Under the pieces are notes generated by a model, which saw nothing but the letters and a program-made list of their open reading frames with translations, was not told the origin of the DNA and ran no database searches. Positions 22,200-32,165 of a stretch of 64,000 nt of DNA are shown here, one piece after another; positions within the stretch are counted from its first letter, which is position 1; the number at the start of each line of letters is the position of its first letter. The stretch comes from Heloderma charlesbogerti (lineage: Eukaryota > Chordata > Lepidosauria > Squamata > Helodermatidae). Where the stretch lies: positions 1,435,501-1,499,500 of the forward strand of contig JANEZZ010001959.1 of assembly GCA_026122225.1 (NCBI GenBank), written 5' to 3'. The translations under genes and the position numbers were made by a program.

Positions 22200-22784
22200 T
22201 AGCAGAACAAAATCTTGATGGTGAATTAATTATATACATTGAGTCTATTGGTATTATTTCTTCTACCTCCTCTCCCATCATCTCCATAAAGACATTTTCT
22301 ACCAAACCAAACAGATAATCTGCAATATGTTCTGGCATCCCCTTTAGAATTAGATTACTCTTAGTATTATCCATTTCCATTACTAAATCTAAACTCTTTT
22401 CATTAGCTTGTTCCATTTTATTGGCCAACTCTTCAACATGTTGTTTCACCAATACTGCCTCTCTTGATAACGCATTATTACCAAAACATTGAATCTCCAA
22501 TTCTGTCTCTAATTGTTTTATCTTTTCTGTCTCCTTTCCTTTTTTAACACTGCTGTAAATCTAGAAGCAAACTTTTTCTCCACCTCTTCCCACGTTTCCA
22601 TACATCCAGTTTTAAACATTTTAAAATCCTCCCTCAATATTCTTTGCATTTCCTCCACAGTGTAAAATTGAGAGTCAACCATATTTCCTATCAGTTTCTT
22701 CCTTCTTCTAGTCAAAACTCTATTTTCTTGACCTCCTTGAAACTTCCAAACAGAGTTAAGATTTCTCTGAGAGGTCTTCTTCAT
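22200..22784 (-). pseudogene. L1 ORF1p remnant
   Basis: Two open segments on the minus strand (22784-22518 and 22500-22189) read as a basic, charged N-terminus (RRRKKLIG), a helical Lys/Glu-rich stretch suitable for a coiled coil (VKQHVEELANKMEQANEKS), and the start of an RNA-binding fold (NLILKGMPEH, compare RNxxLRGxPE in L1). The rest of the RNA-binding and C-terminal domains is missing. A frameshift lies near 22510. It belongs to a different L1 lineage from the ORF1 at 29790-30596. Confidence 0.6.
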
Positions 22785-22790
22785 TTAAAG

Positions 22791-24544
22791 TTAGAGTACT
22801 GAATCAATTATAATCAAAACACCAAGGGAGGGCAGGGAGAAGGAATAGAAGAAAAGGGAGTCAAACAAGTAAAGGGAAGTAAAACAACTACATATATTCT
22901 CCACTAAGTTCCCATTTTAAATACAAAAAAAAGAACCTATTTTAATATCAGTACTATAAATTCCTTGAATAAAAGGGAGGAAAAGAAATCCGACAATCAA
23001 GAGGGAACGGAAGGAGTAATTGAAGGTAGTCTTCCATTCCTGTCAGTTCCAGAGATGCAAACAGCGTTTAAAATGGTAGCAGAGGTCTGTACACTCTCAT
23101 CTTAACGGAGTTGAGTAGATCATTTGAATTTGGCTCTCTCACTTCCTATGTCTCTTTGCCCCCCAGGTCACATGCTTCAAGTCACATGCTAAGAGCCACC
23201 ACACAAGAGCCCTTTAGCACTTGCCCTTAGGCTTGCACCAAGGGCTCACACCCCTGGTAGGACTAGCATTTCACTAAGGGCCGGGGGTGGGGACATAAAC
23301 AAACACAGCCTGAGTTCAGCCTTAGGGCCGAACTAATCCTCTTCCCCACATGCTCCTCCCCGGCATTGGAGGCAGGCCCTAGCCTTTTATTTCCAGGAGA
23401 AGGTGGAGACAAAAGCAAACACAGCCTGAGTTCAGCCTCAAGCGCAGCTACTCCTGTTCCCCACAGGTGCCTTCCCCACAACTGAACATTTCTAATTGAT
23501 TGACCACCTGACTTTAACTGATTAATCAAATTCATAAGTAGATTTAAATTAAGAAGCAGACATGGGTGGAGCCATAACATCTTTGAATATAAGAGATTTT
23601 TAGATCTTCCAACAATTGCCTGATTCTACAACTTCTCCCAAAGGCCATTGCTCCTCCAAAAATACTAGCCACATCAGCAGCATAATGTGCGAGCATTGCA
23701 AGTAACACACCAGAGCTTCTCCTAATCCTTTGTACAAATGAAATAATCACACATTTTGATTTTCTGGTTCTTGGAAGTGAGCAGGCACTCTCACATACAT
23801 TCTTTGCACTGCATTATACTGCTCACAGAAGTAGACAAATTACATGAGACATGATTTCACACACTAGCATTGTTTGTTTGTTTTCCCCAGACTTAGGACC
23901 AAAGGACAAATAATGCAGGAGATAGCAGTAGGCATAATGTTACATTACCACGTCAAGCATGAACGATTCATCTGTTTGCCCCAGCACAAAATATATTCAT
24001 GTGATGTTGCCTGAACCCTGTGAAAATGTTGACCTGCTAATTCTGGCAGCTTAAACCACTGTAAAAGGCTACTGGGGCATATTGCCAAGTTGGCAATACT
24101 ATCACTGGAAATCCCTATTCAGCCATGAAGCTTCTGGGATAGCCCCCCTCACAGGGCATTGCCTCAGATTCCTAGCAAGAAATGAGGGGTACGTATGAAG
24201 TAATTAAACAAAATCAGAATGCTATGACCAACTAAAGAGGGGGAGGAGTCAGTGAATGGTTGAAATGGTGTGAAACCAAAGTCAACCTAACTGAATCAAA
24301 AAATACAAGTAGGCTTTTTTCATGTCTTGATGGAGGGGGTTTTATGCCGCAATCTTGACTGCACTTGCGTGCTTGAAAAATGCTATGGGCTTCAATAAAA
24401 CCGCAATTGATGCAATCAGGTTAATGACTTATATTAAAAGGAAGTAACTGTTTAGTATTTAATTCACCTGTGGCATATTCCCAAATGGTCCCACAAGCTG
24501 ATGTCTAAAACCCACAAGCAGCACCAAATCTCAGCCAATTCTAC
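22791..24544. other. L1-adjacent and anonymous DNA with an internal duplication
   Basis: 22791-23260 may include the 5' UTR of the minus-strand L1, but I cannot prove it. A tandem-type duplication is visible: AAACACAGCCTGAGTTCAGCC occurs at about 23299-23319 and again at 23413-23433, each preceded by a GGTGGRGACA block. The remainder to 24544 has no recognised gene or repeat. Confidence 0.4.
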
Positions 24545-24770
24545 CTCCTGTTCCACCAGTAGACAACTACAGGGAAGCCCACAAGCAGGATATGTGCACA
24601 ATAGCACTCTCCCGCTCATGTTCTCCAGCTACTGGTATTCAGAGGCATACTGTACCCAATACTGGAAGTAGCATATAGCCATCATGAGTAGTGGCCATTG
24701 ATAGACTTATCCTCCATGGGTTTGTCTAATCCCCTTTTAAAGCTATCCCAAGTTGGCAGCCATTGCATGG
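24545..24770 (-). mobile_element. CR1-like (L3-type) LINE 3' fragment
   Basis: The reverse strand carries the L3-type tail blocks: GGGGATTAGACAAACCCATG, TGGAGGATAAGTCTATC and GTATTGGGTACAGTATGCC. It is diverged but colinear with 56735-57066. Confidence 0.75.
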
Positions 24771-25084
24771 GGTGAGATGGGTGCTGGCTGCCATTGCAAT
24801 TTTTTTCCCCTCATGTATCAGCCCCAAAGAGTACCTATCCCAGATGGTAATATTCCAGTGTACAAATACCTGTTTTTTATTTGTGTACAAATAAATGTTT
24901 TAAAAACCTCATCTCTGCAAAGCTGATTCTGATCCAATATGACAAACATTAATTTGAAACTGCCGTACTCAGTGACGTCACATCAAGACAAAGAAGGATC
25001 TAAGTGAAACCATGAGCAAGCTCAGCACAACTTTGGTTTTATGTTGGTACCATACTATAGAAGAGTATATGCTTTCTGCTTGCT
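24771..25084. other. Nothing recognised
   Basis: No gene or repeat that I can support. Confidence 0.4.
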
Positions 25085-26478
25085 GTATTTATTTATTTAT
25101 TAAAGTTATTAATCGCCCATCTGGCTGTTCACCCAGCCACTCTGGGCGATGTACAGAGTGTATAATAAAACAGTTTTAAACAATAAAATTCTACAGTAAA
25201 AACATATTTCTAAAAATACCCTAACCCACCCCAAATGCCTGCCTGAACAACCACGTTTTAATGCGCAGTGGAAGCTCATTAAAGAGGGGGCATGGCGGAG
25301 TTCCCTAGGGAGGGAGCTCCACAGAGTGGGGGGGCCACCACAGAGAAGGCCCTCTCCCTCGTCCCCACCAGTCTATCTGTCCTGGCTGATGGGACAGAGG
25401 GAAGGCCATCCAAGGCTGATCTTGTTAAGTGGCCTGTCTGGTGTTGCTGGAGGTGCTCCTTAAGATGGGCTGGGCCAGAACCATATAGGGTTTTAAAGGT
25501 CAAAACCAACACCTTGAATTTGGCCCAGAAAACAACTGGTAACCAGTGCAACTCCTTCAGCACTGGAGTGATGTGATCTCGCCAGCGGCTGCCTTTAATC
25601 AGGCGAGCCGCCGCGTTCTGTACCAGCTGCAGCTTCCAAACCATCTTCAAGGGTAACCCCATGTAGAGCGCATTACAATAGTCTAAAAAAGAGGAGACCA
25701 GGGCATGTACTACCGATGGGAGCAGATGGTCGGGAAGCTAGGGGTGCAGCCGCTGTATCAGATGGAGTTGATACAGTGCTGTCTGGCTCACAGCTGACAC
25801 CTGAGCCTCCATGGACAGCTGGGAGTCCAAAATGACCCCCAGGCTGCGGACCTGGTCTTTCAAGGGTAGCCGTACCCCATTCAACACCAGGTCATCATCC
25901 CCCAACCTCCTCTTGTCTCCCACCAAAAGTACCTCGGTCTTGTCAGGGTTCAGCTTCAGCTTATTCCTCCTCATCCAGCCACTCACCGTCTCCAGACATT
26001 TGGACAGGGATTCTATGGCCAACCTTAGTGAAGATTTGAACGAGAGGTAGAGCTGCGTGTCATCTGCCTATTGATGACACCACACCCCAAACCTCCTGAT
26101 GATAGCCCCCAGCGGTTTCACATAGATGTTAAATAGCATCGGGGAGAGGATGGAACCCTGTGGCACCCCACAAGTGAGCGGCCATGGGTCTGAAACCTCC
26201 TCTCCCAGTGTTACCCTCTTGTACCTGCCAGAGAGGAAGGACCAGAACCACCGTAATACAGTGTCTCCAGTGCCCAACCCCTCCAGGCGGTCCAGGAGGA
26301 TACCGTGGTCAACGGTATCAAAGGCCGCTGAGAGGTCGAGGAGAACAAGGAAGGAGCATTCACCCCTATCCAGAGCCCTCCTCATATCATCCACCAAGGC
26401 GACCAAGGCCATTTCTGTCCCATGCCCAGGCCTGAAGCCCGACTGAAATGTACAACTGGAAGTTCTCAGTGAGTAATT
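25085..26478 (-). mobile_element. L2 LINE with RT domain, 5'-truncated
   Basis: The minus strand runs from the RT to the tail. 26496-26068 encodes FQSGFRPGHGTEMALVALVD, LLDLSAAFDTVDHGILL (first catalytic Asp) and GVPQGSILSPMLFNIYVKPL; its end decays before the FADD-like box. 26022-25738 encodes WMRRNKLKLNPDKTEVLLVG. 25662-25279 encodes the post-RT region (LQLVQNAAARL, HITPVLKELHWLP). The 3' end has AATCGCCCATCTGGCTG and a TTTATTTA tail at 25085-25102 (as read on the plus strand). Stops and frameshifts separate the three open segments. Confidence 0.9.
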
Positions 26479-27081
26479 CAGTTCCATGGGCCTCATTTCA
26501 GTACTGTAAATCTAAATCCGTATTATAACCACAATATTGTTTCCTCTCAGAAAACAAGCTGTGTGGCTGTTTCCCTCCCCTGTCCCAAAATTGTGTTCTC
26601 AATGAACATTCTGGATGCATGACTTGTTACGAGTACATCATACATTAGTCACGCAGCAAGAGTCTCTGTACGTTTACCATGCTTTTACATAGCTGGGCGC
26701 TTTAATTTCTAGTTCTCTGTAGCACTATATGTAGGTCAGATTTCCATGCTGCATTTTTGCACATTGTGTGCCTGCATGCACACACTACTGTGTGTGTGTG
26801 TTGTTTGTCTGCCTGCCTGCATGCATGCCTGTCTGCTTGTCTGGCTTTAAAGTCTGGGACATTACATGGATATAATCCCCCAAATGGGTTTAGCACCTTG
26901 GATAGCTCCTTTAGAGTTCTGGCTGGCTCTGACTGAAACCCAGAGCGGATTCACTGACAAGACCTGATGACTCCCTGTGGGTTAGTCTCAAGAGAAAATA
27001 ATGTCTAAAAGAGTTCACAGTCACTCATCCGATAGTAAGTGGATAGTCCTCACACTTTCCAGCAAACTCCAGCAACCAATT
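26479..27081. other. Anonymous DNA with short repeats
   Basis: A TGTG/TGCC-rich stretch lies at about 26785-26845 (CTGCCTGCCTGCATGCATGC). Nothing else is recognised. Confidence 0.5.
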
Positions 27082-27336
27082 TTATTTGTTTGTTTGTTTG
27101 TTTGTTTGTTTAATTTATTAATCGCCCATCTGGCTGGTCACCCAGCCACTCTGGGCGATGTACAGAGTGTATAATAAAACAGTTTAAAACAATAAAAAAC
27201 TACAATAAAAACACCATATTTCTAAAAATACCCTAACCCACCCCAAATGCCTGCCTGAACATCCACGTTTTTAATGCGTGGCAGAAGCTCATTAAGGGGG
27301 CATGGCGGAGTTCCCTAGGGAGGGAGTTCCACAGAG
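27082..27336 (-). mobile_element. L2 LINE 3' tail fragment
   Basis: It is nearly identical in layout to 25085-25326 (AATCGCCCATCTGGCTGGTC, GGGCGATGTACAGAGTG, GGCGGAGTTCCCTAGGGAGG), with a (TTTG)n tail on the plus strand at 27084-27112. It is severely 5'-truncated. The similarity to the 25-kb copy implies a young subfamily. Confidence 0.9.
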
Positions 27337-27520
27337 CCAAACTCATTGGATGCTACCTCTCCTCTGGATTCAGCTTGGGACGGCAAGAGAGCAGGTATTG
27401 AGTGAATCTCAGTAGCACTGTGCAGGCTTTTTGCTAGTAAGCTCTCCTAAATCAAACCTCAGAGAGGGCACTTCATCCTTATCTTCACCCAAGGGAATAC
27501 TGCATACTGAGTATCTTACA

Positions 27521-27935
27521 AGGGGTTTCTTTACATGGAGCTTTTATCCTACTATTGAGATTGGTTAGTCACGGAGGTTTGCAGGTCCTTTAGATGATGT
27601 CGTCAATCTTCACAGCGTCTCCCCCACTAAATGACCTTTATTCCATTTTTAAAAGATTGGAGATAATGAGCTATCAACTTACAGTGCTTGAGTTCCACTT
27701 GAGTTCCCTTGTGAAAAGAGGAAAACCCACAGTAAGAGGAGCTAGGCCACAGTGCCATCTAGCAGCTGTATAATGAAACATATTGAAGACTCCGATAAGG
27801 GGGGAAAAGAGGGGGAAAGGGGCGGGGAGAGTGAAGTGCATGTAAAGGGAGTCTGTCGTGATCCTGCATTTAAAACTGAAGCAGAAAGACCCATTTTAAA
27901 TGCGGGATTTTAGGCTGGTGTAGAGATGCTCAAGG
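27521..27935. mobile_element. MITE family C
   Basis: It is closely similar to 19858-20218 from GGTTTCTTTACATGGAGC to GTGTAGAGATGCTC, including GCTTTTATCCTACTATTGAG and GCCATCTAGCAGCTGTATAA. The ends pair imperfectly. Confidence 0.75.
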
Positions 27936-27973
27936 ACAATTGCAAGAAGTGAACTCCCTAAAGGTAGTGGATT

Positions 27974-28390
27974 TAGGGATGTCAGAGAATTCCGCGACAG
28001 ATCTCGGTGAAATCCCCCGAAATCCATCGCAGAACGGCCTGCCACCCTCCCGCCCCTCGCAGATCGCCCCCGGGACGAGACTTACCTGGGGCGGATGTTT
28101 CGGACGGTGGCGGCTCCAGCGGCAGTGGCGGCTGGTCTTCCAACCAGCTGCCACCGCCGCCATTTGTAGTCTGTGTTTTTTTCTTTTTTTTCCCCCTATA
28201 GATGTGATAGGCTACGTAAAGACTTACGTAGCCTATCACGTCTAGGTAAAAAAAAAAAAACATGCGTACACAAATGCATTCCTTATTTTTCGCCATCTTA
28301 GTCTACGTAAATATTTACATAGACTAAGACGAAGACAAGAAAGGGGAACGCAAATAGCGCCCAGTACGCTATTTGCGTTCCCCTTTCTTT
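27974..28390. mobile_element. Hairpin-array hAT-like element, truncated copy
   Basis: It starts TAGGGATGTCAGAGAATTC, then carries the subterminal stem (CCGCGACAGATCTCGG...), the CCGGGACGAGACTTACCTGG block shared with 60082-60969, and palindromes at 28202-28242 (TGATAGGCTACGTAAAG), 28294-28330 (TAGTCTACGTAAATATTTAC) and 28340-28385. The right terminus is missing: an L2 fragment abuts at about 28391. No target duplication can therefore be scored. Confidence 0.8.
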
Positions 28391-28740
28391 TCCATAATGA
28401 TCCAATATGGTGGTGTTTTAACAAAGGTCTCACCACCGCCTCCTTCAAGCAGGCTGGAATTCTGCCTTGCCTAAGGGAGGAATTAACCACTCCCTTACCC
28501 ACTCAGCCAGTCCACCTCTGGCTGCTTTTATGAGCCAGGAAGGGCAAGGATCTAGAACACACATGGTGGCTCTCACCTCTCCCAGGATCCTGTCCACATC
28601 CTCAGGCTGTACAAATTGAAAAGTATTCAACAACACTGGACAAGCAGGGGCAAAAGTTACATCCACTGGGCCTGTAGCAACTATAGCATCCAAGTCAGAG
28701 CAGATCTGAGCGATTTTGTCTGCAAAGTTGCTAGATAATT
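28391..28740 (-). mobile_element. L2 LINE fragment (pre-RT region)
   Basis: The minus strand encodes VDRILGEVRATMCVLDPCPS, WLIKAARGGLAEWV, then INSSL...GRIPACLKEAVVRPLLK, the block just before the L2 RT. It corresponds to the part upstream of the copy at 25085-26478, but it is separated from it by 2 kb and is probably a separate copy. Confidence 0.8.
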
Positions 28741-28844
28741 TGCCATTCTACAGGTCTTGGCTCCCTGCCCCAGATCTACAGAACTTAAATCTCTGAGCTG
28801 GGATGTGAGGAGGGCGCATCTTGTCATTAATGTACACATACATA

Positions 28845-29012
28845 ATGAACCTACCCGGACGCTACGATCAACATCTGGGGCCTTCTGCTGAGCGCCTCCT
28901 CTGAGGGAGGCTCGGATGGTGGCAACACGCGAGAGGGCCTTCTCGGTGGTGGCCCCCCAACTTTGAAATAGCAACGAGGTACCCACAGGCACAGTTTGCC
29001 CCAGGACACCCA
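28845..29012 (+). mobile_element. L2-like fragment, plus strand
   Basis: GTGGCAACACGCGAGAGGGC and TTCTCGGTGGTGGCCCC read as the VATRERAFSVVAP block of L2. It is short and diverged. Confidence 0.5.
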
Positions 29013-29094
29013 CTAAGGTGACTTACCACTCCCACTTTTTTAAAAAATTAACAAATAGGTGTCTGTTGGTACTGAAAAGTGTGGGTTGAAAGGA

Positions 29095-29237
29095 ATAGTT
29101 TAGTGTGCCTATTTTGGACAGGCCCTTTACGACTAGACATGCCTCCTATGGTAGCCATTTTGTGGTGGTGCCCACAAGTTTCTCAAATTGCCAAATGAGT
29201 CCACAGGCCCAAAAAGGTTGCCTACCCCTGTTCTACG
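29095..29237. mobile_element. MITE family E fragment
   Basis: ACGACTAGACATGCCTCC, GGTAGCCATTTTG, TTTCTCAAATTGCCAAATGA and AAAAAGGTTGCCTACCCCTG match 8143-8250 and 56085-56215. Confidence 0.6.
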
Positions 29238-29375
29238 GTATGCAAACAGGGACTTGTGTGCCCTTTTTTTCATCTGTGAAATGTAGGAAGGAAATCTAAA
29301 TTCATTGTTGCATTTTTATGACATTGACAATTCACATACTGGTCAGAAGTTTTAGTTGGTTGGAAAGACACAACC

Positions 29376-30793
29376 GAGAAACACTGGACTTCTGGCTGGG
29401 ACCAATGTCGCTCTGGCAGCTTCCCACGGGGTCTCCATGGGAGCTTTCTCAAACAGCTTTTTAAAAGGTTGAAAAACCTTTTCATCTCCCCCCTGGAATT
29501 AAAGGGAGGGCAAGGAGGCATCTGGACAACATCTTGGAGAAAAGTACCCCCCTCGAGATAGTGGGGGGGCTGGATTCCAGGATTATTTCCCCAGAGTTTT
29601 ACCAATGCAAAAAGCTGTGATGAGACTCCTGTTTCATAGAAGAAAACAAGGCTGACGTGTTCCATAATAATATATGCTTCAAGAAATATCAACAAGGGAT
29701 GAGGGATGATCATCTCTGAGGGATGATTTAAGAAACATTAACAATATTTGAGAACATCTGAGGACCTGTAAGATCTGTTTGAGAGAAACATGTCTGCGCC
29801 GAGCAGAAGAAGGGAGCTGGCATCTACTCCCCCCGCATCCTCTGTGTCAAAAGTGTCGAAAACAGAAGATATAGGGGAATTATTTATGCTGATAAAGACT
29901 TTATCTTCACAATTTATGGAACAAGTCAAAAGGTTGGATTTAATCCAAAATTCCATCACCGCCCTGCAAGGAGCTGTAGATTTAATTAATGCGTCACGGC
30001 AAAAAATGGAGACGAAAATTAATGAGCTCGAAGACCAAGTGGCAGGAAATGAAACTATGACTCAAATTTGTTTTAAAAATATCTCTGATAGAATCTCTCA
30101 ACTGGAGGCCTTCACGAAAAGATCCAATGTACGTATTATTGGGATTAAAAATCTGCCTAATGATGTAAAATTGCCTATTTTTTTTTATAAACTTTTGCAT
30201 GAGATACTCCCTATTCCATCTGATTATTTACTTGATATTGAGCAGGCATTTCGTGTGCCAAATGCTAAAGGGACTGATTACACGATCATAGCTCAATTTG
30301 CAAAAGTCTCCACAAAGAATTATATCCTGCGTTTGGCAAGGGAGGCTGGAAGCCTTTCCTGGAAACAAGATAAAGTTATGTTATTTCCAGACTACATCAA
30401 AGAGGTGGCAAATAAAAGAAGGCAATTTATCAAAGCAAAGAATATGGCAAAACAAGTGAACTTACAATATTATTTAAAATATCCTGCTACACTTTGTGTT
30501 GTGTCTGAAGGTCAGATGAAGACGTTTCTAAATCATGAAATGGCAGAGGCATGGCTTAACGTAAAAATGCATGAGAATTCTGTTACAACCCCATGAACTG
30601 AAATCTTTAAACAAGCTTTGTTAACTGTTTGTGTTTAGTCTACACAATCCAAGCTAATTTAGAAAATAAATGATTATATTTATATTGGTTTACCCTCTTT
30701 CATCTTTTATTTTTTCTTGCTTTTCTTTATATATTTTTAAATAGATAATATATCTAGTATAAAATATATATGATGGTTGAAGGTTTATATTAA

Positions 30794-30829
<36 letters not shown>

Positions 30830-31235
30830 CTTTGGGGAATGAATTGTGGATCTGTTTCTTTGATATAAGATTGATGATATGATATAGAAATGTAAGGTTG
30901 TTTATTAAACTGTAAGATTGTTAAGGTTATAGATATCGTTCTTAAAACAGAATGGCATCGGAGGCTAGGGGGTGTTGGAGTTTAAACCCAGTTCTTTAAG
31001 GGGGAGGGAGAGGGAGAGGGAGAGGGGGAGGGAATTTTTCTTTTTTCTTCCTTTCCTCCTCCCTTTCCCCTTTTTTTTCTTTTTTTCCCTCTTTTTTCTT
31101 CTCTCTTTGTTATTGTGGTGTCCTCATCAGAATATTGTACAGTTGTGAAATTGATGGTTGTTGGTAATTTTGGTATTGTTTATTTCATTTATAAAAATAA
31201 AATAAATAAACATATATTCACGCAAAAAAGAAAAA
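29376..31235 (+). mobile_element. Short L1 element with ORF1 only (HAL1-like)
   Basis: It is bounded by a perfect 14-bp target duplication GGAAAGACACAACC (29362-29375 and 31236-31249), the mark of L1-type target-primed insertion. It has a 5' region of about 414 bp, an intact ORF1 (29790-30596), then directly a 3' UTR with an (AT)n run (30799-30828), a G-rich GGGAGG/AGAGGG tract (about 30991-31033), a pyrimidine-rich tract, AATAAA motifs near 31197-31207 and an A-rich end. There is no trace of endonuclease or RT sequence. This matches the layout known as HAL1 in mammals. It must have used another L1's ORF2 protein. Confidence 0.9.
29790..30596 (+). CDS. L1 ORF1 protein (RNA-binding, intact)
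   Basis: An uninterrupted frame of 268 codons. A basic N-terminus (SRRRE) precedes a long helical, heptad-like region at about 28-108 fit for the trimeric coiled coil of ORF1p. The RNA-recognition fold starts at SNVRIIGI (112-119). The C-terminal domain contains the usual FPDY...KRRQF (199-213) and YPATL (231-235) blocks. In L1 the protein binds element RNA and forms the ribonucleoprotein; cytoplasmic action is assumed from the family. The start chosen is the first ATG, which precedes the basic N-terminus. It stops 640 bp before the A-rich tail with no ORF2. Length is close to the 250-340 residues usual for ORF1p. Whether it is transcribed cannot be seen. Confidence 0.85.
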   Translation: MSAPSRRRELASTPPASSVSKVSKTEDIGELFMLIKTLSSQFMEQVKRLDLIQNSITALQGAVDLINASRQKMETKINELEDQVAGNETMTQICFKNISDRISQLEAFTKRSNVRIIGIKNLPNDVKLPIFFYKLLHEILPIPSDYLLDIEQAFRVPNAKGTDYTIIAQFAKVSTKNYILRLAREAGSLSWKQDKVMLFPDYIKEVANKRRQFIKAKNMAKQVNLQYYLKYPATLCVVSEGQMKTFLNHEMAEAWLNVKMHENSVTTP

Positions 31236-31249
31236 GGAAAGACACAACC

Positions 31250-32065
31250 AAGGCTGGCGAGTTCCAACTGACAGCTATTATTTTTTTTATGATTTTTTTT
31301 CTTTCTGTGTCTTATCTGATCTGTGACTTTCATTAATCAAACCCAGTGAGTGTCATGGCTGAGCTAAATTTTGAACCTAGATTTCCCCAAATCTAATATG
31401 ACAGAGCATTTATTCACTAGTTGCATCACACTGAATCTGATCTGAGTGAGAAACCCTGTAAAACAATCAGAGTGACCTGTTATGTCATATCATCATTAGC
31501 ACATAGAAGATTTAAGTGACTAGACATTTTCTCACTCTGCTTTTCCCATGTTATAAGATGTATTAACTCTTAGGGAACATTGCAAGATGTTTAAAATATA
31601 TTTCTCACCATTTTCTGCCTGCTTCCCCACTAATGTGACATCAGGAATGGCTCTGTCAAAAGTTCCATCCACTGGAAAATATGAAGCATGAAATAAAACT
31701 ATTATAATTCTTTTCCATACAGAAAAACCTGGGAAGTCTTTTGAAGAATGCACACTCATATCTTTTTATAACCACTTTCACTTCTATTGAGAAAATGGTC
31801 TCTTAACCCAGTTATCACCACAGCTAGAGTCTCAATAACTTTAGCCAAAGAGTGGGAAATATACGGTGAAACTGGAAAATTAGAGAATATTAGTAGTCCA
31901 AGCAAGCAGCTCTCTTTAGGAAGAGAAACTTCTTAGGAAACAGATGTCTATGTGACCTGGGGAGCTCTGTTGGGTATGCTAAACTTAAAGAAATAAGTAT
32001 GAATAAATAACTACAATCAGGGTACAAAAACAACGTTGCCAAGTATCCACACATTAAATCCTTCT
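31250..32065. other. Nothing recognised
   Basis: AT-rich DNA without a supported gene or repeat. Confidence 0.45.
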
Positions 32066-32165
32066 AAAAATTACATTTTATCCCACCTTTCTTCCTCAAG
32101 AAAACTCCTCAAGGTAGCTTACATGATTGTCATCCTCCCCCTGCCTATCTTCACAATACAGAGGT
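32066..32165 (-). mobile_element. SINE 3' fragment
   Basis: CATTTTATCCCACCTTTCTTCC, then CTCAAGGTAGCTTACATG match the 3' half of the tRNA-derived SINE at 50421-50653, in the same (minus) orientation. The tRNA-like head is missing. Confidence 0.65.

Larger units (their letters stand above)
19456..22790 (-). mobile_element. L1 LINE, decayed and internally rearranged
   Basis: On the minus strand, 22784 to 22200 carries ORF1 sequence and 22130 to 21480 carries the reverse transcriptase: EKAPGLDGFPFEFYKTF, then IPNTWNEAKVVIIPKADKDL, then decayed blocks through the DEEKAFDRVEW region. 20518 to 20216 and 19857 to 19580 carry the ORF2 C-terminus, KLLTQWYMISLRLSKIY followed by CWKC and then FMHYWWNCSEARRFWK. 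ORF1 sits next to the RT without the endonuclease, so there was a large internal deletion. Later insertions are a MITE (19858-20218), an RTE piece (20640-20775) and a GA repeat (21083-21134). Sequence at 21135-21475 is not recognised. Confidence 0.8.
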
